From NCBI GenBank assembly GCA_963855995.1, contig OY979717.1, positions 26,865,746 to 26,929,745 on the forward strand: a stretch of DNA of 64,000 nucleotides, in the 5' to 3' direction. The DNA is from Muricea muricata. Taxonomy: Eukaryota; Cnidaria; Anthozoa; Malacalcyonacea; Plexauridae. The position numbers were made by a program, and so were the translations under genes. Below, piece by piece: positions 43,873-54,918 of the stretch; position 1 is the stretch's first letter; each line of letters starts with the position of its first letter. The notes beneath the pieces are model-generated. The model did no database searches, was not told the origin of the DNA, and was given only the letters and a program-made list of their open reading frames with translations.

Positions 43873-44717
43873 CTCAATGGGTTAATATGGTAATAAAAAG
43901 TAACAAAACATATCAAAGTCGAAACTTATAAAATACATGTATCAAGATACATGAATTATATTGAAGGCAAAAAACTTAAGTTTGAACAACTGGTCACAAG
44001 TCATTTACAAAAATACAGTACAAGGGTATTAATGCAACGTGTCCCTTGATTATGTACACCATTAACAGTGAATAAGCTAGAAAATCACCAAATTTGACAG
44101 ATCTATTCATATGAATCACCTCAAATGACAAATACTCAAATTTAAATACTTTGTCTTAAGTGTAAGTCATTTACAAACACACAAGTGTAAGACAAAATAT
44201 ACAGTAATATATGATATCAACAAAACTGTGTATATTAAGCCATTAATTACTCATCTCTCAACTCAAATAATCTACAGTAAAATATCATCATGTCTTATTA
44301 TCATACTGTCATAATCCTTATCAAGCCTGGTTTGAAAAAGTTACAGATAAATACTTTTTCAGTCATTGTCGATGTTCAGTCCAATCGGCGTTCACTTGCA
44401 AAATATGGTTATGTTGTTACTATCACTCCGTCAAGACTGCAGAGTTTGGCAGCTTTCCATGAGATCTCAGGTGCGTAAAAGCCACAAATCATAAGTATAT
44501 AAGCGCAAAAAATAACAAAATGCGGATCATTAAAACATTGGAGCTTTGAGGGCAGATTAAAGTGCAAAATCTGAAAAGGAATGTCCCAGATGCCCAATGC
44601 ACTGGCAGAAACATGTGCAGCAGAAAATTCAATGGAGGGGTGTGTGATTATGAGGTAGTTAATGCAAAACTTAGAAAGTTGCAGGAGATCTCCTGTTGGT
44701 GAAAAACTAACTTTCCC
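43873..44717. other. No gene recognised
   Basis: AT-rich; some short internal similarity (AAGTCATTTACAAA at two places) only. Confidence 0.35.
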
Positions 44718-44720
44718 TTA

Positions 44721-44901
44721 AGGCGGATTTCCATTCAGTGCAAAATGTCGCGCGATCGACTTTTAGCGAGCGCTTTCTTTTGAATTACAAACAGTCAAGC
44801 GGAACAAATCTCATTAGCTGTGGTTGACTTCACACATTTCAAAAGAAAGCGCTCGCTAAAAATCAATCGCGCGACATTTTGCACTGAATGGAAATCCGCC
44901 T
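44721..44901. mobile_element. Harbinger-like MITE, copy 2
   Basis: 181 bp, same ends as the 35624 copy, TTA on both sides, only a few substitutions (for example CAAGCGC versus CGAGCGC; CGATCGCG versus CAATCGCG). Confidence 0.92.
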
Positions 44902-44904
44902 TTA

Positions 44905-45859
44905 TGGATGAACATGGATGTGATATGCACAGGGACACACACTACAAAGGATCTGTGCCTTTAGTTAGGAATCATTAGAATTCACAATTAAATAACTTAT
45001 TTGGTTCTGTCATAGTAATTATGAAGTTAAGTGGAGGAGAAAGAGAAGTATTGACACTTAATTTGTAACATAATATTACAGCTCAAAAATTCATAATTTT
45101 ACCTGGAATTTTTACGTTTCTTTGACTGACAAGACTTTATTAGTTTTCCTACTACCAGTTTTTACTAAGACTAAAGACCACGGTTTCACATGTGCAAAAC
45201 AGTTCACCTGCATCTAAGGATGTTACATAAGCCTTATTAATATCACTAACATGATGAAAGACACAGAGTCACTATGTCCTTATTAGCTCTTACTACATCA
45301 CCTATATGCAAAACATAGCTCAACAGAAAATAGTAAGATTTGATTGGCTGTTGCATTAGCTGCCTCATATGCTTAGTATGTTGTTCAGAATCAATTGTTT
45401 TCTAACTTGCATGGCCAATGTATGCAAATGTTACGATATGAAGAAAGTCATTTTGACAGATTATGCTCGTATAAACTCAATGTAATCTAGTACCCTATGA
45501 GATTTTTGTTTAGTCCTCACTATTACTACAGTGGACAATTGGTAAATAAAAAAAAACATACTATAGGCATGCTTGTCAACATTCTACAACAATGCAGACA
45601 AAGCAAGTTAAGTATGTGTGTAACTTGACTGTCACAACTGGAGAAAACTAATCACCCACACAGCACACATTTTCAGCTGCTGAATTACAGAGTTTGAATG
45701 TTTTGTTTTCTTACTCCGAGTGATATATTTCAGGTGTTATTTTGCATTTATACACCTACTATTGATGTCACCATCACTGAATTTATGGCTTGATCAAACA
45801 TGTGATGAAATGTACCATGTTGAGCATGGGTATTTCTAGCATGGGTAGTTTGTTTTATT
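44905..45859. other. No gene recognised
   Basis: AT-rich; nothing identified. Confidence 0.4.
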
Positions 45860-45868
45860 TATTTTATA

Positions 45869-46232
45869 GGCCAGTATAATTTGCAGGCTGCAGACCTGAA
45901 TAAATATGGAATATTTATGATTTAGAACAACGTAATATCCTATATACTGCATAATATTTGTTCTCTGTTGACAAATTTCAACAGAGAACAAATATCATGC
46001 AGTATATACATGTACACAATATTACATCGCTCTGTATATACTGCATGATACTCACTCTATGTTGAAATTCTTCAACAGAGAATGATATTATGCAGTATAT
46101 ACAATATTACGCTGCTCTATAAGTATCCATATTTATTCCAGTTTGCATTTTATCCCCAGTCTGCATTTTATACCATCCAGTCTGCATTTTATTCTCAGTC
46201 CGGTCTACAGTTTGCAGATTATACTGACCGAT
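45869..46232. mobile_element. 364 bp MITE with two internal hairpins
   Basis: Outer ends GGCCAGTATAATTTGCAGG and complement; flanks TATTTTATA on both sides (AT-rich, so moderate weight). Inside, two tandem hairpins (45942-46010 and 46036-46101) share TATATACTGCAT ends and TTCTCTGTTG stems; the right side also has three CCAGTCTGCATTTTAT units (46139-46200). Confidence 0.75.
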
Positions 46233-46241
46233 TATTTTATA

Positions 46242-47134
46242 AAATGTGGCCAAAAGTGTGTCTTTCTTTTTTACAGTCTTCACCCTGAATGAGTTAGAAC
46301 ATTAAATATTGTACGTCTTTAACTGATGGTCCATGTATTCCTGCATGCAATTTTTTTGCAGCAACATGTAATGTGGTGCCGAATTTTGTCCACACAATGT
46401 TTGAACGATTACAATTATGTGCAGTTCGCTTGATATGTCTTCTAAATCAAGTGCATGCATACATCAGAGAAACCCATGATCAATATATATCGTGCAAGAA
46501 TTTGGTGACTAGTGACTACTATTTACAGGAGAGTAGTACATATTCAACCAGGTCGATATTAACACTTTGCATGCACCTTGTCATCACATATTCGAGCAAT
46601 CAAGTTTGAGATTTTAACGTACGCCAATTTGTAGAACTGATCGAATATAAGATCGTTAATTTACATCCTTAGATGCAGATCAACTAATAGAAACTTGTAC
46701 GATCAAATATTTCGCTAAATTCAGCCTGATCGACCACAAAACTCATCGACTAAGTATCAGAGATCTAGAACTACTGATAGAAAATGAAGCATAATACCTT
46801 AAAATAAAGGTAGGATTGCCTCAATATCTTGAAGGTTTCAGAACTTCGTTCTTGCCAAACTGCTGAGAAAAAATTGTATTTTGGCAATTTCCGACTCCCA
46901 ACGAACAAACCCGTCGTGAAGTCGATGAATTCCGAGGAACCGAAAAGTAGAGAAAATGCCCGAGGGGGAGGGGAGGATAAACAGGGGGTCTGCTGGTTAA
47001 ACGAATCACAGTAAACCACCGATTTTAATAAAACTGGATAAGCACCTTTTGAATTTAATGAGCCAATTTTGAAGCCAGAATATCTATGATGAGATGATAC
47101 AGTAAAATCGATTAAAATTTCTGCAAATCAAATC
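46242..47134. other. No gene recognised
   Basis: Incidental ORFs only. Confidence 0.4.
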
Positions 47135-47141
47135 GTAACGT

Positions 47142-47365
47142 CATAGGATAAGAAATAAATAGAAGGGCCACTCAGCAGTGCAACGTGTCTCCCTATGTTT
47201 ATGCAGTTTACTGGCTGCCACCAGCCAGTTCAGCATTCCTATTGGCCAGAAAATGCAATTGACTGGCTGAGAAAATGCTAATAACGTGCGTAATGCGACA
47301 TGCGCGGCTTCAAAAACTTCAAAGGCTCCGACGCGAGTGGCCCTTCTATGTATTCTTATTCTATG
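47142..47365. mobile_element. CATAG-ended MITE with 7 bp duplication (2)
   Basis: TIR CATAGGATAAGAAATAAATA, then GAAGGGCCACTC, complemented at the right. GTAACGT at 47135-47141 and 47366-47372 is an exact 7 bp duplication. TIR closely resembles 39993-40259. Confidence 0.92.
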
Positions 47366-47471
47366 GTAACGTGTAAAAACTGGTCAAATTATGAAGCAAG
47401 ACTTTTCCATGCTAACTGTGGAAACATGTTCACAAACAAATTGAAAAGAAAGTAGAGATTATTTGTGAAAA

Positions 47472-47590
47472 TATTTATTCACACAATGTTTATCCATTCC
47501 CACCGATAACCTAAAATTGTAAAACCTCTTCTACCACGTCAATAGTACCAAATGTAGATTTATGGTGGATAGTCCAATACGGCCGCCATT
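47472..47590 (-). repeat. Empty-site copy of the 34322 repeat
   Basis: Reverse complement of the 34322-34612 repeat, reading AATCTACATTTGGTACTATTG straight through the point where the other copy holds the hAT MITE. Confidence 0.85.
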
Positions 47591-48891
47591 GGCTTCATTT
47601 ACACATGGAAGAAGCTTTAACCAGTTGTGGTTTCAGATCCGTGTAGAAAACTGTCCTGTCCGAAAGGTTGATATATCTTAAAGTAACGTTGCCAGTGTTG
47701 GTAGTGCGGTCAAAAGCACACAACAACAGCTTATTGGAAAATAGAATTTAGACAATTTTTGTGCTGGGAAAATGAGAAGTTTCATTACAAATTGTACTTG
47801 AATTTGGAATATTCAATTTCTATACGTCATTAGACTGGCACAAAAGCTTGGGAATATCCGGCTGGTGAATTTTGCAGGTTCAGCATGATCGCTGCTTACA
47901 ATTTATGATAATTTTTGATTGCACTTTGTATTTTATTTGCAAGAGTTATATAAAATTATATTAAGGACTAAGATTAAGGGCGGGAAGTTGGCGGGAAGCA
48001 GGAGTGATAAACTATTGTGATAAAACCCCACGTAGATTTTCACAAAACATTTGTCCTAATTTTCTTGCTTTATAAAATGTCTATGTTGAAAATTCTTTTG
48101 TAAACAGACCCATAAGATGGGTATAAAATGGTTCATTTTTGAAGCTAGGAGTGCTTTCTCCTGCTCGTGTTTTAAATATTACACAAAATCCTTAACTCTG
48201 AGTTAGTATCATTACAGGCTAAAAATAGCATTTTTTAAAATTAAAACTGTGTCTAAATGCAAAAAATCGCACGAGACAGTGCCAAGTCTGGCAAGCATGG
48301 GACATGTGAATCAAATAATAACTTGGTTATTATTATTAAAGCTGGTCAGACCCTGCAGAACATTTTCATTTAAGATCTAGAATAATGCAAGACCTTTTTT
48401 AAAAGATTAGCTGATTATACCACCCCTCCAAATATTAAATATGTAAGCAATGCCCATGAAAAGATAGCATACTTTGTATTGCAATGTGTGTTTGTGTGGT
48501 AATGGAGGGGTATGGCTACAGAGATATTTCCTAAACCAGTCTCTTTCCAAAGGTTGTGGAACTGTCCATAACTAATAATATACAACTGGGCAAGATGATA
48601 CGTGCAAATTTATAATAAAATCAGTGGCGAGGGGTTACTGCATTTAATGTATTCTAGTAAATTAAGATAACACAATCGCGTCGACCTTGTTAACTACGAC
48701 ATGCGCTTAATATAAAAAGATCTGTACATAAGTACTTAAGATTAATTACCACTTCTTCACCGCAAGCGTTTTTACATTTTCTAAGAACTAGTGGTCCAAG
48801 GATAGAGCAAAGTTGACATCACGTGATGATAATGAGTAGTCGACCAGACAATTCAGGCCCGCTTTGAATCAAACTATTGTAGCCAATGCGA
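47591..48891. other. No gene recognised
   Basis: Incidental ORFs only. Confidence 0.4.
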
Positions 48892-48894
48892 TAA

Positions 48895-49248
48895 AGGCCG
48901 GAACACACGAGGCGACAAAATCACTTAACACGACGCAGCAACAAATTTTATCGTGTGAACTGGAGAATTTTATCGAAAATTTTGTCGCCGCGACAGAATT
49001 TTGTCGCTGCAACATGTCGCACAAAAATAAGCTGGTTTCATTTCGTGCCTCACGTTGCAGCAACAAAATTTAAGTCGAGCGACAAAATATTAATCAACCA
49101 ATGAAAAACAGCGTTAGCGTTCAAACCAGGCAAATGTCGCTGCAACCTATCGCTGCAATGAGCGCATAACTATACACACAAAGCGATTTGTTGCAGCAAC
49201 GTGTTACAGCCTGCTTGCAGCGATTTGTCGCCTCGTGTGTTCTGGCCT
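48895..49248. mobile_element. Harbinger-like MITE with TAA duplication
   Basis: Ends AGGCCGGAACACACGAGGCG and complement; TAA on each side. The inside is dense with GTCGCTGCAAC / GTTGCAGCGAC words in both orientations. Confidence 0.9.
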
Positions 49249-49401
49249 TAACACGTTCTGGTTGGCGGGGTCGGTGTGATATCCTCGCCTGCTTTACATA
49301 AATTACGACCAATTAATAATTTAATATATTTTACATTTCTTGAAAATATGCTTCTCTGGCCAGTGTGGATGTGTAAATAAAACATAGTCTAGGACCTGTA
49401 T

Positions 49402-50289
49402 ATGAGTTTGTATGCACTTCATTTAGGACAGATAATCTCAACTGTTTTAGGGGAAGTTGACCATGGCGGTCAGCAAGGTAAAGCTGCCCGAACCTGAATC
49501 CGGGACGTAACGTCCGACGCTGACCACACAAGATGAAGCTGCCAAAGCGCTATTTACCAAACCATAAACGTTTTGGCTTACCTGAGGCGCTAATATGGTT
49601 CAGAGATGGTGCTTACCACCCCTGCATATTCTGTTTCTTGATAAATGGTTAAATTTGTTAAATTACAGTTGAACTGGCTTGGATGGAAATATAGCGGGGC
49701 CGAATTGTTGACAATCGACATTACATTATACAATGGCGTCGGTTTTGGACAAAGTTCGGGTTTTATCTTGTCGATGGTCAAACAGCTAAAATCGACTTGA
49801 AACCTGGTTGCAACGTGATTAAAACATTTTCGGTACCACTATGAGATGACTTGCACGAGGTAGACACATTTCAAATTATTTCGGTTACAAAATCTCAACT
49901 ATTGCGCCAAAATAGTAGTAATATATTTAAATAAATACCAATTATGTTTCTATGAAAAAGTTTTAATAAAAAAGGTAATGTAGGTCCACTGTTGTTTATT
50001 TGAAGCGCTAAGCCCTAAATTGGGGTTTCACCATGATTGTGGTAAGAACATTTTCTTGCGAAGACTAGGACTAATATAGTCTCAGGCCTATCACATCTCC
50101 CAATAGCCATCTCTAAAACCACCATCACTGAACCATATTAGCACCTCATAAACCCAAACTGTTATGGTTTGGTAGATAGCATTATGGCAAAAGCGTCATA
50201 TTTGGGTGTGGTCAGTTTCGGACGTTTCGTTCCAGATTCGGGTTCGGGTTGAAATTATCTGTCCCAAATGAAGTGCATACAAACTCATA
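49402..50289. mobile_element. ~890 bp inverted-repeat element
   Basis: Arms begin TATGAGTTTGTATGCACTTC and run ~200 bp (GACCACAC, TACCAAACCATAA, GCTAATATGGTTCAG) to their complement. The left arm has ~45 extra bases near 49443-49487 containing GACCATGGCGGTCAGC. Interior ORF not recognised. Confidence 0.8.
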
Positions 50290-50593
50290 ATTAGCAAATT
50301 TTATCAGGCATATTTCCCAAAATATGTTCTGGTTATCCATTGAGCGCTCTATCATTGGTTTTTATAATCCAACACAATGGATATATATTTGATATAGTGT
50401 TCATACACCAAATTGTTAGTTCTCATACTTGTTGTATTCAGAAAATATCTGAACTCCCCAACGGGAGTCCAGAGAACTTTCATTTAACATTATATATATA
50501 TAGTTCCAATAATCGTTATGTTACTTTTAATTCCAATTTTCTAACGTGAGAAAACAGTACGCCAATGTTTAGTCGTCATTGCCAGTGAATTCA

Positions 50594-53500
50594 TTATGTC
50601 ATAATATAAAGTTCAACCATGGCGCGAGAATACAGCATAATTTTTGCCTCGTCGGTATTTTCATACAACGTTGGCTTAGGATCAACGGCTATCACAACAG
50701 GTGCTTCCAATCCGGAAAAACGGCGAAAACTATCTACCACCAGGCCTTGCCGGGGAAAAGTTTCTGCATTAGTAACACATCTTTCTAAAGAAATGTGGCT
50801 CTTAAAGCGTTCAGAAGTCTCTGAATTGGTAAAAAGAACAGCGACATCACTGGCCTCATAGGCTCCACTAAGGACTTCATTAATTACTTCCTCAACTTCC
50901 ATGAAAACACGATCTTCAGCACGACTTGTTAGCGTGACAAAAACTACAGGACGTCCTTCGTAGTCATGGCCAATTGTTGGTTGCTTCTTCCTCTTAATCT
51001 CAAGGAATTCTTGCCTGATATTAGACCGCTCGCGCGCAATCGTTTGCCATTTGTCGTAGATTTTTGTGCTATTCCGAATAACACAATTAAGTTCGCATAA
51101 CGTGTACAAGATCTTGTTGTCAAAAGATATACCACAATCGCCATCTCTGATTTTTTGAAGATCATCTATAAAGATATACAATGAGGAGTCTTCATCATTG
51201 CTTTGCTCTGAATGCATTTCCCACTTCAAAATCTTAAAAAGGCTCTGGAACCAGTCAGGATTCCCTTCTTCGTTTCTAAAGTTCTGGGCTTCGTCGACAA
51301 CAATATGCCGAATCTTGGAAACCTCACTGGAGGTTTTGAGAACCGACAGAAAATATGACCTTGTCATCACGATGCACATATCTCTGCACTGCCATCTAAA
51401 AGTAAAAAGAACTATATCGATTTATTCTATTTATCATCTGGCAAAGGTGAAGAAATAAAAAAAATTATAAATCAACAAATAAAAACAGTTAATACATAAA
51501 TGGATAGATAACAGAAACAAAAGCGCGAAAACTTAAATTCCCAGTAAATAGATTATTCTGATGAAGGCTTGAAGAACCGAGTCAAAAGCTCAATAAAAGT
51601 AATTATTTAATCCAGAACTTGTATACAATCATATATATAGCACGCTTATGTGGTACTAATTATGTTTTCTAATATTAATAATAGAAATAAAATGCGCATT
51701 CGGTCACGAAGCATTTCTTTGCATTTTGCCAAATGTGCGTTTTGAAATCAGACATATTGGATTTGCCCAAGGTGCAACGATCAGCTCTCGACCGCGCGCA
51801 CGAGCAAAAAATACTCTTCGAAATCCGCTATTTTGTGTGGACAATTTTTTTTACACATAAATGACAAAAGTACGCATTCTATGTCTATTATTTTTTCTGT
51901 TTAAAATACTGAATCATCGAAGCACCAACATACTCAACAAATGCGGCCAATGACTTGTTTTCGCAAATGTACAAGATATTTTCCTCGGATATATTTCTAA
52001 GTCGCAACCGTTTGATTCTCTGAATTGCGACAACAGTTTTGCCAGTACCAGGTGGTGCGGAGATTATGACATAGGGTTCTTCTTTAATGCTGATTTCGTA
52101 CTGTTCCGGAGTTAGAACGTGCAAGAATTTAAGTCCAACAGTGGGGTTGAACGACGAGGATTCAAATCCAGCAAGCACGATGATGAGAGCTTCGCATATT
52201 TTGGTAAACCTCTCCCGTGTCATTTTATACTCCACAGGATAAGCCAAAAACGGAAGAGGAAGCTTCATCCCGTCATTAATCTCCTTCAGAAGGATGGTTT
52301 CAACATGAATACCTAAACAATCAAGATATAGTAATTAAGAGCGAATGTCAGTAAGCCCCAAATTTTAACTTAAATCAGTCTGAACTCTGTTTCAAATACT
52401 AGATAATCGTATCGGAACTTTATCCAAAATACATTTTTTTATCACCCGGAAATCAGAACTGTACTCTAATTACATAGATAACATCATTTATCTAAAAAAA
52501 GGTTAGCGGACCAAGGATGAAAACAACATGGGGTTTTATTTGCACAGTAATTATTAAATTGAACAAGCTGTATGATATTATGCAAGGTTTCTCGTCTGCG
52601 ATGTGTCGATTTCAGTGCAGCTAATCTCAAACAGGAAAAAACAAGGGTAAAAAATCCTGCAACGCCAGCGCAAAAATCTCAACAGAATTGCAATAAATTT
52701 CGACACAATGGATTGGGATTATTGCGCGCGAACTTTCACCTGCTTTAAACGGGTGAATAACACGAGCAAACTTCATTTTAGTTGGCACAATACTGTGGTA
52801 ATTCACATCGGATTTTATGATATTCTTGTGTTTCTTTTGAGTGGAATGTTTTGGATGGTTCATTTTCTGTTCTCGAAATAAAAAATCATCAATGACTGCC
52901 AAATATGTTAATAAACATATGAAACATTGAAGAATTAGTAAAATCGATGTAAAATGTACTTTGAATACGCACGGCATAATTTGTAAACGCAGTTTCACAC
53001 AAATCATACTGTTATATTACAATGCAAATTGCACAGCTTATCTTAACAACGACAATCATTTATACAAAATTATTGTATTAGCTTTTTCAATGGGTAGACT
53101 GTGGCATATTATATACTATGATTGAAATAATAATATATTGCGAAACTATCAGTAAAGTCACGAATTAAAAGTAATAAAAATAATAGTTTAAGCACGAACA
53201 ACATTTGGACATTGGCCTAAAAGAAAATACCGATGCGAGTTAGAAGTAAATTGTAGTTATATCCAAACACATAAGTACTAAACCAAGCCACATAACTGCT
53301 TAATCTTATCTTAATCAGCTCCGTTCTCGTCTGCACAGATTTTCCTTACTCATTCACTAGGATTTATGACCAAAGTCTAGCTGCTCAGTATAGCTGCTAA
53401 CTGCCTTAAATGCACGTGTTGCCTTAATTTTTATCTTCCGCTATAAGTTTCACCTAACAAGACAACAACAAGGTGGTATTAATTTATTGACGACTTAGTT

Positions 53501-54159
53501 AATTTTGCACCCTGCAAGCTGTTAATTTGCAGACACGGGAACTACTGCCGAAAATGTGACTTCCAGAATGCCTCTCAACATTTACTATAAGCCTGGTGTA
53601 TGTGTAGTTGATCTCACCCGTGCTTTGATGGTATATTTCTCGGAGTACGGCGGTGTAAAACAAATTAACAAAATTGTGTTGACCAGAAGATAGGGCTAAT
53701 ATCAAGGTCCACCTCTTTCAAAAATAATTTGTACCATGCTTTTTGAAATGAGTGCTATGAAGTAATATAAATACTTATTTGGGTGCATGGATTTATATAT
53801 GGATGTGCATATATTACAATTAATACCTAAACATTCAAGACAGCCACCTTTGCCTACAAGGGCACACTTTAGCTTCTTCGCAAGATTTAAATTGTACTGC
53901 TTGACATCGTTCGTGCGTTCCCTGGCTACAGTTATCATTCGAGGCATGGCGTCACGAGTCATCACAAGCATATCACACAGGACTTCGGTTGGAGCGGGCC
54001 CAAATCCAACATTTACCGACCAGGACCTATCAATCACGACAAACCCTTTGTCACGGATGTAACTTTTCTGTAGTGTTTTTACCAATTGCACAATCTTTTC
54101 TTTATCCTGTTTTATGAATTGGGAGTAATTTTCTGGATGAATGTTCAAAGGACGTTTTG
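50594..54159 (-). CDS. Schlafen-family helicase gene, three 3' exons
   Basis: Exons on the minus strand: 54159-53827, 52312-51934, 51395-50594 (stop TAA 50594-50596), about 503 codons. Acceptors TTCTCCTTTTAG, GATTGTTTAG, TTTTTACTTTTAG and donors TTTAG/GTATTA and TTGA/GTATGT give phases that join without a break. Order of motifs: VVIDRSWSVNV (Schlafen SWADL-type linker motif), VIVLAGF-like LIIVLAGFES and LTPEQYEIS, Walker A SAPPGTGKTVVAI, ILYICENKSL, then MTRSYFL, Walker B HIVVDEAQNFR, VTLTSRAEDRVFM, VAVLFT and the C-terminal VVDSFRRFSGLEAPVVIAVD with SRAMVELYI. This is the linker plus SF1-like helicase of long Schlafens, known in vertebrates for RNA/DNA binding and antiviral restriction. The N-terminal core (AlbA-like) was not found upstream. 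No stop or frameshift: likely functional. Confidence 0.85.
51396..51933 (-). other. Schlafen-like gene intron with Penelope-tail-like motif
   Basis: Intron between exons two and three. On the plus strand CTGATGA at 51558-51564, GGCTT..GAACC and AATAAA resemble a decayed Penelope-type tail. Confidence 0.6.
52313..53826 (-). other. Schlafen-like gene intron with a nested ORF
   Basis: Intron between exons one and two of this window. It holds a 116-126 codon minus-strand ORF (52627-53007) whose start is hydrophobic (TSILLILQCFICLLTYLAV) and whose middle is basic; no family recognised and probably incidental. Confidence 0.55.
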
Positions 54160-54918
54160 CTAAAAGGAGAAATCGGAGTCATAAAACTGTATGATATCAA
54201 ATGGATCAATTCTACCTTGCAGAAATTAATTGGTTGAGTTTTGTGCTTGACAGACGCAACCATAGAAACCTTTAATTACATTAAAGTTTCATGTTGCACG
54301 TTGTCAACTTGTTCAGTCAGAGTAATCCCAGAAAAGCTAATTCGGCTCTTTAATTCATGGGTTGCTTAGGTACTAGGGGCAACAAGGGGGAAAAATGTTA
54401 ACAAATTAGCGCTTTTGTTGACAATTTGAGCTCTAGACCAATCATATAGCGTGAAATATCACGTTACTCTAGGCCGTCTGTAGCATTAAATACTTAGTTG
54501 TCCACCATAAAACTACAAAAATAAGAAAAGGTGATTGTTTCTCTACAGTTTTGCCAACGGATTTCTCCAGTATCGACCACAACAAAAATAATTCATGTTT
54601 GAATTATCGCAGTTTGACTGCCGTGAATTACGAGTCTTTAGCCAAACTTCTCCACAGAAATTGTATAATTCACAAACTTATTCTTCTAAAATATTCTTAT
54701 TATCTATATAAATAATTATTACCAAATATAGACAAAGACCGTATATTACTTGAACACAATCGACAATGTATTTTATATAAACTTTTAAATGTAATAATTA
54801 CACACATATTCACTAATATATTATTCTAGCGGGAAAAAATCGCGCGCTTTTCCTGAAAATGTTTCTTTTTCTCCGCGAATGCAAAAAAGTACTGAAAGTG
54901 ATTTAAAAACCTGTTGAA
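54160..54918. other. No exon found upstream of the Schlafen-like exons
   Basis: AT-rich; I saw no SLFN-core or AlbA-like coding on the minus strand. Confidence 0.4.

Noticed and set aside
49331..49781. Minus-strand ORFs in the 49402 inverted-repeat element
   Set aside because: Arms diverge with indels that break any shared frame.
50619..50861. Plus-strand ORF opposite the Schlafen exon
   Set aside because: Antisense shadow of the helicase C-terminus.
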